Shown here piece by piece: positions 46,389-58,180 of a DNA stretch of 64,000 nt. This DNA is from Heterorhizobium halophytocola. GTDB taxonomy: Bacteria > Pseudomonadota > Alphaproteobacteria > Rhizobiales > Rhizobiaceae. Where the stretch lies: NCBI RefSeq assembly GCF_017873095.1, contig NZ_JAGGJU010000003.1:310001-374000 (forward strand), written 5' to 3'. How positions within the stretch are numbered: the stretch's first letter is position 1; the number at the start of each line of letters is the position of its first letter. The notes beneath the pieces were generated by a model that was given only the letters and a program-made list of their open reading frames with translations, ran no database searches and had not been told where the DNA came from. The position numbers were made by a program, and so were the translations under genes.

Positions 46389-46922
46389 ATGACGGGCAGT
46401 CTGGGGCAGCGCCTGCTGGGCAAGCCGGCGGAAGAGTTGAACGCCGTGGAAAAGCGGGTGCTGCGGCACGCGCGCGAACGGCGGGTGGTGTCGAGCGATG
46501 CGAACGAGGATTTCCTCTCCAATGCCAGCTTCGGCGACCGGCTGGCCGATTCGATTGCCCGGATCGGTGGCTCCTGGGCCTTCATCATTGCCTTCCTGGT
46601 CTTTCTGCTGGCCTGGGTCGCGATCAACACGCTCATCCTGACGCGGGGCGCGCCCGACCCGTTTCCCTTCATCTTCCTCAATCTTCTGCTCTCGATGCTG
46701 GCGGCCATCCAGGCGCCGATCATCATGATGAGCCAGAACCGCCAGGCCGAGCGCGATCGCTTCATGGCGGCCAAGGATTACGAGGTGAATCTCAAGGCGG
46801 AAATCGAGGTGCTGGCGCTCGACAGCAAGATCGACCTGCAGGTGCTGCAGGAATTGCGCGCCGCGCGCGAGGAGATCGCCGCGCTGCGCAGCGCCGTGGA
46901 CGCGCTGGCAGGGCCGCGCTAG
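46389..46922 (+). CDS. DUF1003 family membrane protein
   Basis: A 177-residue inner-membrane protein of the DUF1003 family. After a polar N-terminus are two membrane helices (SWAFIIAFLVFLLAWVAINTLIL and FPFIFLNLLLSMLAAIQAPIIMM) and the family motif SQNRQAERDRFMAAKDYEVNLKAEIEVLALDSKIDLQVLQE, a coiled coil to the end. GGAG precedes the ATG. Followed by the VOC gene 75 bp on, probably in one transcript. Function unknown. Confidence 0.9.
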   Translation: MTGSLGQRLLGKPAEELNAVEKRVLRHARERRVVSSDANEDFLSNASFGDRLADSIARIGGSWAFIIAFLVFLLAWVAINTLILTRGAPDPFPFIFLNLLLSMLAAIQAPIIMMSQNRQAERDRFMAAKDYEVNLKAEIEVLALDSKIDLQVLQELRAAREEIAALRSAVDALAGPR

Positions 46923-46997
46923 ACACAGGGACAACAAGCCGGGATGGGTCTTGCAGGCTTTTGCATGCCCCAAAGCCCGATGCAGAAGGATCCGGCC

Positions 46998-47936
46998 ATG
47001 CCCGAGATTGCAACCCCCGCTGCGGCCATCGACCATCTGGTCCTGCCGGTGACGGAGCTCGCCGTGGCGCGCCAGCGTCTGACGCAGCTCGGCTTTACCG
47101 TTGCCAGTGACGCCCGCCATCCCTTCGGCACGGAAAACGCCTGCGTGTTCTTTGCCGACGACACCTATCTGGAGCCGCTGGCGATCGGCGATAGGGCGGC
47201 CTATGCCGCGGCGATCGAGGCCGGCAATGTCTTCGTCGCCCGCGACCGGCAATACCGGATGGCGAAGGAGGCGGGCCTGTCGGCGATCGTCGCGAAGTCT
47301 GGCGATGCCGCAGCCGACGATGCGCGGTTCAGAGCGGCCGGCGTTTCGGCCGGACCGATGCTCGATTTCGAGCGGCCGCTTGCCCTGCCGGATGGCAGCC
47401 GCACGGTTGCCGGCTTCCGCCTGGCCTTTGCCGCCACGCGGAAATCCGAGCCGCTGTTCGCCTTTGCCTGCGAGCGGATCAACGCGCTGCCGGCCGATCG
47501 CGGCGCGCTGCAGCGCCATGCCAATGCGGTGCACGGCATGGCCGGCCTGGTGCTGGTCGCAGCACAGCCGCAGGCGCCGGCTACGCTGCTTGCGGCATTG
47601 CTGGGGGTACGTGAAGCACCGGCGACGGACGCGGACACCACGGTGAGGGGCACGACAGACAGGGATGCGACGGGCTCGGTGTTGACATTCCGCACCGGCA
47701 ATCTGCGCCTCGAGGTCGTCACACCGGACGCATTCGAGCCGCTGTATGGCGCGCCGCTGCCGGAGGATCAGGGCGGCGTCGAAGCCGGTCTGGTGCTGTT
47801 TGCCACCGCGGATATGCAGGTGACAGAAAAGCTGCTGGCTGCTAAGGGGCTGCCATTCAGCCGCAGTCACGGCCGCTTGGTCGTTCCGCCGGCAGCGGGA
47901 CAGGGTGTGGCCTTCGCGTTCGAGGAGATTTCATGA
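46998..47936 (+). CDS. VOC superfamily (glyoxalase-like) protein
   Basis: A 312-residue protein with paired glyoxalase/VOC domains. The first module begins [53 protein letters not shown], with metal-ligand-like His and Glu; a second module lies about residues 170-310 ([25 protein letters not shown]). Members act as isomerases, lyases or dioxygenases. AGAAGGAT precedes ATG 46998. The stop overlaps the kdsA start (ATGA), so the gene is translationally coupled to kdsA, a link not explained by known KDO chemistry. Confidence 0.82.
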   Translation: MPEIATPAAAIDHLVLPVTELAVARQRLTQLGFTVASDARHPFGTENACVFFADDTYLEPLAIGDRAAYAAAIEAGNVFVARDRQYRMAKEAGLSAIVAKSGDAAADDARFRAAGVSAGPMLDFERPLALPDGSRTVAGFRLAFAATRKSEPLFAFACERINALPADRGALQRHANAVHGMAGLVLVAAQPQAPATLLAALLGVREAPATDADTTVRGTTDRDATGSVLTFRTGNLRLEVVTPDAFEPLYGAPLPEDQGGVEAGLVLFATADMQVTEKLLAAKGLPFSRSHGRLVVPPAAGQGVAFAFEEIS

Positions 47937-48778
47937 GCATGTCACCGAATTCCGTCGTCACCGTCGGCGAAGGGTCGACCAGGGTTTCGTTTTCCAACAC
48001 CGCCCGGTTCTCGCTGATCTGCGGACCCTGCCAGATGGAAAGCCGCGACCATGCCTTCATGATGGCCGGCAAGATCAAGGAGATCTGCGACACGCTCGGC
48101 ATCGGTCTGGTCTACAAGTCGTCCTTCGACAAGGCCAACCGCACCTCGCTGAAAGGCGCGCGCGGCATCGGCCTTGACCAGGCGCTGGAGATTTTTGCCG
48201 ACCTGAAGAAGGAATTCGGCTTTCCGGTGCTGACCGACGTGCACACCGAAGGCCATTGCGCGACCGTCGCCCCCGTCGTCGACATCTTGCAGATCCCGGC
48301 CTTTCTTTGCCGCCAGACCGACCTGCTGATTGCCGCGGCCAAGACCGGCCGGGCGATCAACGTCAAGAAAGGCCAGTTCCTGGCCCCCTGGGACATGAAG
48401 AACGTGCTGGCCAAGATCGTCGACAGCGGCAATCCGAATGTGCTGCTGTGCGAACGCGGCGCGTCCTTCGGCTACAACACGCTGGTCTCGGACTTCCGCG
48501 CACTGCCGATCATGGCGGACATGGGATCGCCGGTCGTCTTCGATGCCACCCATTCGGTGCAGCAGCCGGGCGGGCAGGGCGGTTCGACCGGTGGCGACCG
48601 CCGCTTCGTCGAGACGCTGGCGCGTGCCGCCGTCGCCGTCGGTGTCGGCGGGCTGTTCATCGAGGCGCATGACGATCCGGACAACGCGCCCTCCGACGGT
48701 CCGAACATGGTCAAGCTGGAAAACCTCTCCGAACTCCTGGAAAAGCTGCTCGCCTTCGACGCGATCGCCAAGGGCTGA
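47933..48778 (+). CDS. kdsA: 3-deoxy-8-phosphooctulonate (KDO-8-P) synthase
   Basis: A 281-residue aldolase making KDO-8-phosphate from PEP and arabinose 5-phosphate for lipid A-core synthesis. Landmarks: [96 protein letters not shown] and [15 protein letters not shown]. The Cys in LICGPCQ suggests the metal-dependent type is possible. Start overlaps the VOC stop. An inverted repeat follows the gene. Confidence 0.97.
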   Translation: MSMSPNSVVTVGEGSTRVSFSNTARFSLICGPCQMESRDHAFMMAGKIKEICDTLGIGLVYKSSFDKANRTSLKGARGIGLDQALEIFADLKKEFGFPVLTDVHTEGHCATVAPVVDILQIPAFLCRQTDLLIAAAKTGRAINVKKGQFLAPWDMKNVLAKIVDSGNPNVLLCERGASFGYNTLVSDFRALPIMADMGSPVVFDATHSVQQPGGQGGSTGGDRRFVETLARAAVAVGVGGLFIEAHDDPDNAPSDGPNMVKLENLSELLEKLLAFDAIAKG

Positions 48779-48803
48779 CGGTCGACAATGCGCCGCTCAT
48801 GCA

Positions 48804-48834
48804 GCAAGCGCCGCTCCAACCGGGCGGCGCTTGC
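48804..48834. terminator. bidirectional hairpin between kdsA and the chemoreceptor gene
   Basis: GCAAGCGCCGC (48804-48814) and GCGGCGCTTGC (48824-48834) pair perfectly over 11 bp with a 9-base loop. It lies between the convergent ends of kdsA and the chemoreceptor gene. No T-run on either side, so strength is uncertain. Confidence 0.6.
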
Positions 48835-48885
48835 CTTCGGTGTGTCGCCACCGACAGCGGGGCCCTCAAACCCCGGGCGACCTCT

Positions 48886-50721
48886 TCACGCGGCGCGCGA
48901 CGTCTGGACGCGGGAACCCGCGCCGCTGTCGGTTGGCGACAGCTGAAACCGCGAGATCAGATCGTTCAGGTTGAGCGCGCGGCCGTTGAGCTCGCGACAG
49001 GCCGCATTGGTCTTTTCCACCATCGAGGTGTTCTGCTGCGTGACCTGGTCCATCTGGTTGACCGCCTGGTTGACCTCGGCGAGAGCATGGGACTGCTCCT
49101 GCGACGCCTGAACGATCGAGCCGATCAGCGTATTGACCTGCTGCACCTGCTCATCGATCGCCGTCAGCGCCTCGCCGGTCCGGTAGACGAGGGAGACCCC
49201 GGTCGAGACCTGATTGGACGACGTCTGGATGAGCGCCTTGATTTCCTTGGCGGCCGTTGCAGACCGCTGGGCAAGTTCGCGCACCTCCTGGGCGACGACG
49301 GCGAAACCCTTGCCGGCTTCCCCGGCGCGGGCCGCCTCGACGCCGGCGTTCAGGGCCAGCAGATTGGTCTGGAAGGCGATCTCGTCGATGACGTTGATGA
49401 TCTGGCTGATCTGGCTGGACGACCCCTCGATCTCTTCCATGGCGGCAACCGCTTCCTTCATGATCCGTGAAGACTGTTCGGCGCTGTTCTTGGTCTTGCC
49501 GACCATGGTGCTGGCCTCACGGGCCCGTTCCGTCGCCGTCTGCACGGTGACGGTGATCTGATCCAGCGCCGCGGCGGCCTCCTCGAGCGATGCCGCCTGC
49601 GTTTCGGTGCGCCGGGCGAGGTCGTCCGTTGCCATTGCGATCTCCGAGGAGCCGCCACGCACCGCATCGGTGACGCTGGCGATCTCGCCCAGCGTCGTCG
49701 CCAGGATCTGCAGGCTGTCGTTCAGCTCTCCGCGCAAGGCCTCGTAGCTCTCAGAAAAGGTCTCGCCGATCTTGCAGGTCAGGTCGCCCTGGGACAGTCG
49801 CGACAGCGAGGCGCTGATGCGATCGATAACCAGCGCCCGCTGACGGTCCTCTTCGGCGCGGTCGGCCATCTGCCGCCGCTCCTGGTCGATCGCCTTTTCC
49901 CGGTCCTCGTCCTGACGCTTGCGCAGGGCAATGCGCTCCAGCGCCGCCTCGCGGAACACCGACACGGCGTTCGACATTTCGCCGATCTCGTCCGTGCGCT
50001 CGGCATAGGGTACCTTTTTGCCGTAGTCGCCACCGGCCAGCAGCGCCATGTAATCGCGCATGGCAGAAAGCGGCCGCACGACCCGCCTGCGCATGCCATA
50101 GAGGCCGGCCATCAGGATGGTCAGCGACAGGGCACCGGCGCCGAGGGCAAGGCCGGAGCGGATTGCGGTCTCCTGCGCCGCTGCCGTCTCGGTCGTTGTC
50201 TGGAAGGCCGTTGCCATGCCCACGAGTTCGGTGACGGCGTCCTCGTGCCGGTGGAACGCGTCCTTCAGCGCGTCGAAGGCGGCCATCGCGTTTTGTGCCT
50301 GGGAAGCCTGAAGCACCGGCAGGATCTGCTGCGTCATGACCTGCCAGTATGCGTCGCCGCGCTGGAGGACGTCGTTTAGCAATTTGTCCTTCAGACCGGC
50401 TTCCAGATCCGATGCCTGCCAGTAGCGGCGGCGCTCCTCATACTCGGTCTTCAGGGTATCGGCGATGCGGGTTGCATGCTGTGGCCCGAGCTCCGGATGC
50501 TCCGCGCCCTCAAGCGCGAGCATGTAGGATTCGACGACATAGAGCGGTGGCGGCAGGATGTCGGCGACAAGATCCTTGCCGTTGACGATCTGGTGGTAGA
50601 CCGGTCCGTTGACCTTGAGTTCGTGGAAGCTGGTAGTCTGAATGCCGATCGAGGCTGCGACCGCCATGCCGACGACCGCGCCGAATATGACCAGACTGCG
50701 TGCAATTGTTATCTTCATCAT
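48886..50721 (-). CDS. methyl-accepting chemotaxis protein
   Basis: A 611-residue inner-membrane chemoreceptor. A first membrane helix ([21 protein letters not shown]) is followed by a helical periplasmic sensor region (residues about 35-185), a second helix ([20 protein letters not shown]), HAMP domain ([39 protein letters not shown]), a second HAMP-like part, and the signalling domain with the hairpin [43 protein letters not shown]. No CheR-binding pentapeptide at the C-terminus. Either of the adjacent ATGs (50721, 50718) may start it, following GGGGG. Ligand unknown. Confidence 0.93.
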   Translation of the reverse strand: MMKITIARSLVIFGAVVGMAVAASIGIQTTSFHELKVNGPVYHQIVNGKDLVADILPPPLYVVESYMLALEGAEHPELGPQHATRIADTLKTEYEERRRYWQASDLEAGLKDKLLNDVLQRGDAYWQVMTQQILPVLQASQAQNAMAAFDALKDAFHRHEDAVTELVGMATAFQTTTETAAAQETAIRSGLALGAGALSLTILMAGLYGMRRRVVRPLSAMRDYMALLAGGDYGKKVPYAERTDEIGEMSNAVSVFREAALERIALRKRQDEDREKAIDQERRQMADRAEEDRQRALVIDRISASLSRLSQGDLTCKIGETFSESYEALRGELNDSLQILATTLGEIASVTDAVRGGSSEIAMATDDLARRTETQAASLEEAAAALDQITVTVQTATERAREASTMVGKTKNSAEQSSRIMKEAVAAMEEIEGSSSQISQIINVIDEIAFQTNLLALNAGVEAARAGEAGKGFAVVAQEVRELAQRSATAAKEIKALIQTSSNQVSTGVSLVYRTGEALTAIDEQVQQVNTLIGSIVQASQEQSHALAEVNQAVNQMDQVTQQNTSMVEKTNAACRELNGRALNLNDLISRFQLSPTDSGAGSRVQTSRAA

Positions 50722-52342
<1,621 letters not shown>

Positions 52343-52392
52343 ACGCCACAGCGACCGTTGCTGGCCGGTGCTGCCCGGCTTTGACGATCCGG

Positions 52393-52424
52393 ACCCGCGC
52401 CTTCACGGCGCGGGTATTTTTTTT
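52393..52424 (+). terminator. intrinsic terminator after eno
   Basis: ACCCGCGCC (52393-52401) and GGCGCGGGT (52407-52415) make a perfect 9-bp stem with a 5-base loop, followed by A and eight T. Confidence 0.93.
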
Positions 52425-52510
52425 GACTGCGGCCGGTCAGAGTCAACAATCGGTTAAGCAATACGCACTAGCATTGGAATCCTAGTATTGCGTACCCAAG
52501 GCTTATCTGT

Positions 52511-52831
52511 ATGTGGACCCGCTACCACAAGAAACGGAAGACCGGCCGGCTGATATTGCCCGCCGTGACCATCGCTTTCCTCGGCTATTTCGGCTATCAT
52601 TCCGTTCATGGCGAATATGGACTGATCGCTGCGCAGCGGTTCGAACAGGTTCGATTCGAACGGGAGAGGGAACTCGCGGGCCTGGTCAAGAAGCGCAAGT
52701 CGCTCGAAACCCAGGTGCAGCTGATGAGCGACGGATCGCTCGAACGCGACATGATCGACGAGGAGGCGCGGTACCAGCTGAACGTGTCGCGTCCGGACGA
52801 GATCGTGATTTTCAACTCCTACATGGATTAA
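52511..52831 (+). CDS. ftsB: FtsB/DivIC-like septum formation initiator
   Basis: A 106-residue bitopic division protein of the septum formation initiator family. The basic N-terminus (MWTRYHKKRKTG) is followed by one membrane helix (LILPAVTIAFLGYFGYHSV) and a coiled coil (RFEQVRFERERELAGLVKKRKSLETQVQLM). The C-terminal motif SLERDMIDEEARYQLNVSRPDEIVIF is the FtsB Glu-Arg/LNxxxPxE segment. FtsB-type proteins link FtsL and FtsQ at the divisome. Location between eno and pdhA is the usual one. The symbol is by family position. Confidence 0.88.
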   Translation: MWTRYHKKRKTGRLILPAVTIAFLGYFGYHSVHGEYGLIAAQRFEQVRFERERELAGLVKKRKSLETQVQLMSDGSLERDMIDEEARYQLNVSRPDEIVIFNSYMD

Positions 52832-52846
52832 CCTGTAATTGGTTAA
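52828..52846. promoter_or_regulatory. inverted repeat in the pdhA leader
   Basis: TTAACC (52828-52833) and GGTTAA (52841-52846) are perfect inverted repeats with a 7-base spacer. The site begins at the ftsB stop and lies about 125 bp before pdhA. It could be an operator for the PDH operon; no regulator is next to it. Confidence 0.4.
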
Positions 52847-52970
52847 GTTGAATATGTCCATGTATTTCAGATGCTTATCCGGAATACAAGGCATGCATTT
52901 ATAGCATTGCCGTGCCTCCCTTTTCTGCTTATGGTGGTTTCAAAGACTTCTATCAAACAGGGAGGTTTGT

Positions 52971-54017
52971 ATGGCGCCGCGCAAAACCGCGTCTGCTGCC
53001 GGTCGTAAATCCGCAGTCAAAACCCAGAAACAGGATCTCGAGTCCGGCAGGATCGCCGAGTTCGACAAGAAGGCCGAACTGACGGCCTATCGCGAGATGC
53101 TGTTGATCCGCCGATTCGAAGAGAAGGCCGGCCAGCTTTATGGCATGGGCTTCATCGGCGGCTTCTGTCACCTCTATATCGGCCAGGAAGCTGTCGTCAT
53201 CGGCATGCAGATGGCGCAGAAGGACGGCGACCAGGTCATTACCGGCTACCGTGACCACGGTCACATGCTGGCAACCGGCATGGAAGCCCGCGGCGTGATG
53301 GCCGAGCTGACCGGCCGCATGAGCGGCTATTCCCACGGGAAGGGCGGCTCGATGCACATGTTTTCCAAGGAAAAGAATTTCTACGGCGGGCACGGCATCG
53401 TCGGTGGTCAGGTCTCGCTCGGCACGGGCTTGGCCTTTGCCAACCGCTACCGCGAGAACAAGGCGGTCTCGATCGCCTATTTCGGCGACGGCGCGGCCAA
53501 CCAGGGCCAGGTCTATGAGAGCTTCAACATGGCGCAGCTGTGGAAGCTTCCGGTCGTCTACGTGATCGAGAACAACCGCTATGCCATGGGCACCTCGAAC
53601 GCCCGTTCGACCGCCCAGTCCGACTATTCCAAGCGCGGTGCCTCGTTCGGCATCCCCGGCATTCAGGTCGACGGCATGGATGTGCGCGCTGTCATGGCCG
53701 CTGCCGAGCAGGCGCTCGAGCATGCCCGCTCCGGCAAGGGGCCGGTCATCCTGGAAATGATGACCTACCGCTATCGTGGTCACTCGATGTCCGACCCGGC
53801 CAAGTACCGCTCCAAGGACGAAGTGCAGAAGATGCGCTCCGACCATGATCCGATCGAGCAGGTCAAGGCCCGTCTGATCGACAAGGGCTGGGCCACCGAA
53901 GACGAGCTCAAGGCGATCGACAAGGACGTCCGGGATATCGTCGCCGACAGCGCCGACTTCGCCCAGAACGAACCGGAGCCGGATGCATCCGAGCTCTACA
54001 CCGATATTCTTCTGTGA
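52971..54017 (+). CDS. pdhA: pyruvate dehydrogenase E1 component, alpha subunit
   Basis: A 348-residue thiamine-diphosphate enzyme subunit for pyruvate decarboxylation in the PDH complex. Motifs: MLLIRRFEEKAGQLYGMGFIGGFCHLYIGQEAV, TGYRDHGHMLATG, the family SYSHGKGGSMHMFS, the ThDP site GDGAANQGQVYESFNMAQLWKLPVVYVIENN, and the phosphorylation-loop region YRYRGHSMSDPAKYR. A Lys/Ala-rich N-terminal tail of about 25 residues precedes the domain. GGGAGG ribosome site. pdhB follows 17 bp on. Confidence 0.97.
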   Translation: MAPRKTASAAGRKSAVKTQKQDLESGRIAEFDKKAELTAYREMLLIRRFEEKAGQLYGMGFIGGFCHLYIGQEAVVIGMQMAQKDGDQVITGYRDHGHMLATGMEARGVMAELTGRMSGYSHGKGGSMHMFSKEKNFYGGHGIVGGQVSLGTGLAFANRYRENKAVSIAYFGDGAANQGQVYESFNMAQLWKLPVVYVIENNRYAMGTSNARSTAQSDYSKRGASFGIPGIQVDGMDVRAVMAAAEQALEHARSGKGPVILEMMTYRYRGHSMSDPAKYRSKDEVQKMRSDHDPIEQVKARLIDKGWATEDELKAIDKDVRDIVADSADFAQNEPEPDASELYTDILL

Positions 54018-54034
54018 GCGGGGAGGCCTGATCC

Positions 54035-55438
<1,404 letters not shown>

Positions 55439-55450
55439 GGGAGCTGGCTC

Positions 55451-55744
55451 ATGGCTAAGTCTTCTGTGAAGCAAATCCTTCCCGTTTCAGGGTCGTGGTT
55501 CAGGGTCGTCAATACGAAGCAGAACCCGGTTCTGGACAAAATCGTGTTGTGGGCCCTGGTAAAGGCCGAGGATACCGAGGTCATCGTCGGTGTTCCCCAG
55601 CAAGAGATCGGTGTCATCGGTGCAGTCGACGGGTGGCTCGAAAACGTTGCTGGCTACATCGAAGTGTCTAGCGAGCAGGCGGTCCGGCTGATGGAAAATC
55701 CGGAAGAACTTGCTGAATTCGAACTTTTGTGGGCGGAGGATTAA
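55451..55744 (+). CDS. small unknown protein inside the PDH operon
   Basis: A 97-residue soluble protein ([62 protein letters not shown], then an acidic helix [14 protein letters not shown]). It lies between pdhB (12 bp) and pdhC (1 bp before its start), with a GAGGGAG ribosome site, so it is plainly translated in the operon. GC is lower than in its neighbours, suggesting a late insertion. I recognise no family; it is not one of the usual PDH subunits. It might modulate the complex or be a passenger. Confidence 0.75.
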   Translation: MAKSSVKQILPVSGSWFRVVNTKQNPVLDKIVLWALVKAEDTEVIVGVPQQEIGVIGAVDGWLENVAGYIEVSSEQAVRLMENPEELAEFELLWAED

Positions 55745-55745
55745 T

Positions 55746-57101
55746 ATGCCAATCAATATCACGATGCCGGCGCTCTCCCCGACCATGGAAGAGGGCAACC
55801 TTTCGAAATGGCTGGTCAAGGAAGGCGACAAGATCGGTCCTGGCGATGTGATCGCCGAGATCGAGACCGACAAGGCGACGATGGAAGTCGAAGCCGTCGA
55901 TGAAGGCACGGTCGCCAAGATCGTCGTTCCGGCCGGGACCGAAGGCGTCAAGGTCAATGCGCTGATCGCGATCCTTGCCGAGGAAGGCGAAGACGTGAAG
56001 GCGGCAGCGGCGTCGGGCGGTGACGCACCGGCACCCAAGGCCGAGGCAGCACCGGCAAAGGCCGAGGCAGCACCGGCCGACAAGGCCGCCGAAAAGGCAC
56101 CGGTCGCCGATCAGGGCCCCGCGCCCTCGACGCCGGCACCGAAGTCGCAGAGCGGGGAGCGGATCTTCGCCTCGCCGCTGGCACGCCGCCTGGCCAAGGA
56201 AGCCGGTCTCGACCTGACCGCGATTTCCGGTTCCGGTCCGAAGGGCCGCATCGTCAAGTCGGATGTCGAGACGGCCAAGTCTTCGGGCGGCGCCAAGGCA
56301 CCGGCCGCAGCTGCGGCTGGCGGTGCTGCTGCACCGGCCATGGCCAAGGGCCCGTCGGACGACGCCGTGCTGAAGCTGTTTGCGGAAGGCTCCTACGAGC
56401 TGCTGCCGCATGACGGCATGCGCAAGACGATCGCCGCGCGCCTGACGGAATCGACCCAGACGGTTCCCGCCTACACCATTTCGATGGAGTGCAGCCTCGA
56501 CGCGCTGATGAAGCTGCGCGGCGAGATCAACGCCTCGGCACCGACGAAGAAGACCGAAAAGGGCGATGTCCCGGCTTTCAAGCTTTCGGTCAACGACTTC
56601 ATCATCAAGGCGATGGCGCTGGCGCTGCGCGACGTGCCGATGGCCAATGCCTCGTGGACCTCGACGGCGCGCGTGCTGCACAAGTTCTCCGATGTCGGCG
56701 TTGCGGTTTCCATTCCGGACGGACTGATCACCCCGATCGTGCGCAAGGCGGAAACCAAGACCCTGTCTGCCATCTCCAACGAGGTGAAGGACATGGCCAA
56801 GCGCGCCCGCGACAAGAAGCTGAAGCCGGAGGAATACCAGGGCGGGACCACGTCGGTGTCGAATCTGGGCATGTTCGGCGTCTCGTCCTTCACCTCGATC
56901 GTCAACCTGCCGCAGGCCTCGATCGTCTCGATCGGCGCCGGCGTCGAGAAACCGGTCGTCAAGAACGGCGAGATCAAGGTCGGCACGGTGATGACCGCGA
57001 CCTTCGCCTTCGATCACCGCGTGATCGACGGCGCGCTCGGCGCGGAACTCGCAGCGGCCTTCAAGCGGCATATCGAGAACCCGATGGGCATGCTCGTCTA
57101 A
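55746..57101 (+). CDS. pdhC: dihydrolipoamide acetyltransferase (E2)
   Basis: A 451-residue E2 core of the PDH complex. It has one N-terminal lipoyl domain ([26 protein letters not shown]; Lys in [16 protein letters not shown]), an Ala/Pro linker, the E1/E3-binding domain ([35 protein letters not shown]), a second linker, and the catalytic domain ending [23 protein letters not shown], with catalytic His and Asp in DHRVIDG. GGAGG precedes the ATG. The lipoyl segment is nearly identical to that of pdhB. Confidence 0.97.
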   Translation: MPINITMPALSPTMEEGNLSKWLVKEGDKIGPGDVIAEIETDKATMEVEAVDEGTVAKIVVPAGTEGVKVNALIAILAEEGEDVKAAAASGGDAPAPKAEAAPAKAEAAPADKAAEKAPVADQGPAPSTPAPKSQSGERIFASPLARRLAKEAGLDLTAISGSGPKGRIVKSDVETAKSSGGAKAPAAAAAGGAAAPAMAKGPSDDAVLKLFAEGSYELLPHDGMRKTIAARLTESTQTVPAYTISMECSLDALMKLRGEINASAPTKKTEKGDVPAFKLSVNDFIIKAMALALRDVPMANASWTSTARVLHKFSDVGVAVSIPDGLITPIVRKAETKTLSAISNEVKDMAKRARDKKLKPEEYQGGTTSVSNLGMFGVSSFTSIVNLPQASIVSIGAGVEKPVVKNGEIKVGTVMTATFAFDHRVIDGALGAELAAAFKRHIENPMGMLV

Positions 57102-57117
57102 GCGGGGACCTGGGCCG

Positions 57118-57756
57118 ATGAAGTCCGTTCTCTGCTATGGCGACAGTCTGACCTGGGGCTACGATCCGGAAAATCTGGGTCGTCACGCCCTGGAGGACCG
57201 TTGGCCGAGCGTCCTGCAAAGGGCGCTCGGGGCAGGGGTGAACGTTATCGCCGAGGGGTTGAACGGCCGCACCACCGCCTATGACGACTATCTGGCGGAT
57301 GCCGAGCGCAATGGCGTGAAGCTTCTGCCGAGCGTGCTTGAAACCCATGCGCCGCTCGACCTGGTGGTCATCATGCTCGGCACCAACGACATGAAGCGCG
57401 GGGTCGCCGGCACGGCGATGGATGCGGTCAAGGGCATGGACCGGCTGGTCAAGCTGATCCGCCATCACGAATGGGCCTTCGGCTACGAGGTGCCGGATGT
57501 GCTGCTGGTCTCGCCGCCGGCCATCTGCGAAACGGCCAATGCGCCGTTTTCGGCGATGTTCCAGGGCGCGATCGGCGAGTCGGCGATGATGGCGAGCCTC
57601 TACAGGGATCTGGCGGACGAAACCGGCTGCGGTTTCTATGATGCGGGATCGGTGGCGAAAACGACGCCGCTCGACGGCATTCATCTGGATGCGGACAATA
57701 CCCGCGCCATCGGGCGCGGGCTGGAGCCAGTCGTCCGGATGATGCTTGGGGTTTGA
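57118..57756 (+). CDS. SGNH/GDSL-family hydrolase (arylesterase-like)
   Basis: A 212-residue hydrolase. The four SGNH blocks are present: YGDSLTWGYDP (nucleophile Ser), NVIAEGLNGRTT (Gly), VIMLGTNDMKRG (Asn) and DGIHLDADNT (Asp-x-x-His). No signal peptide, so it is probably cytoplasmic. Close in the order pdhC-GDSL-lpdA, as in Sinorhizobium meliloti; its link with the PDH complex is positional. Natural ester substrate unknown. Confidence 0.92.
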   Translation: MKSVLCYGDSLTWGYDPENLGRHALEDRWPSVLQRALGAGVNVIAEGLNGRTTAYDDYLADAERNGVKLLPSVLETHAPLDLVVIMLGTNDMKRGVAGTAMDAVKGMDRLVKLIRHHEWAFGYEVPDVLLVSPPAICETANAPFSAMFQGAIGESAMMASLYRDLADETGCGFYDAGSVAKTTPLDGIHLDADNTRAIGRGLEPVVRMMLGV

Positions 57757-57827
57757 TCGGGATCAAGGAGGAACGGCAGGGCGTATTTAAGCTGGCGAGA
57801 TGAAACCCCACATGAAGGAGGCTCATC

Positions 57828-58097
57828 ATGTCGCATACGCCCCATGAACTGGCCGCGGAATTTCCGCAGTTCACCGCACTGATGCGTCATCTGCGAGAAA
57901 CGGATGGTCACTTTGCCAGGCTCTGTGAGAGCTATCACGCGGTGAACGGCGAGATCCACAGGGCCGAAACGGATATCGCGCCGGTCGGCGACTTTCGCAT
58001 GGAGGACATGCGCAAGGAGCGGATGCGGCTGAAGGATGAAATTTACGGGATGCTGGTTCGAGCCGAACCGGAAGCCGAATTGCCGACCACGCACTGA
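57828..58097 (+). CDS. YdcH family (DUF465) protein
   Basis: An 89-residue helical protein of the YdcH/DUF465 family. The domain is PHELAAEFPQFTALMRHLRETDGHFARLCESYHAVNGEIHRAE, then MEDMRKERMRLKDEIYGML, the conserved Lys-Asp-Glu-Ile end. AAGGAGG precedes the ATG. It stands between the SGNH hydrolase and lpdA genes. Function unknown; relatives are small coiled coils. Confidence 0.9.
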   Translation: MSHTPHELAAEFPQFTALMRHLRETDGHFARLCESYHAVNGEIHRAETDIAPVGDFRMEDMRKERMRLKDEIYGMLVRAEPEAELPTTH

Positions 58098-58180
58098 CAG
58101 CGGGCGGCCGGACGCTTCCAGTCCCATCGGATGCCGGACCAACCGGTGCCCGAGGCAAACCCCAAGGAGTGGAAGCGCCC

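Noticed and set aside
45006..47870. Very long minus-strand open frame (over 900 codons) opposite the PHB-depolymerase-like, DUF1003 and VOC genes
   Set aside because: High GC makes the antisense frame free of stops. It crosses three well-supported genes, and its composition (His, Gly, Arg, Gln rich) is not protein-like.
52828..52846. CtrA binding site before pdhA
   Set aside because: The TTAA half-sites are 11 bases apart and inverted (TTAACC/GGTTAA), not the TTAA-N7-TTAA direct arrangement of CtrA.
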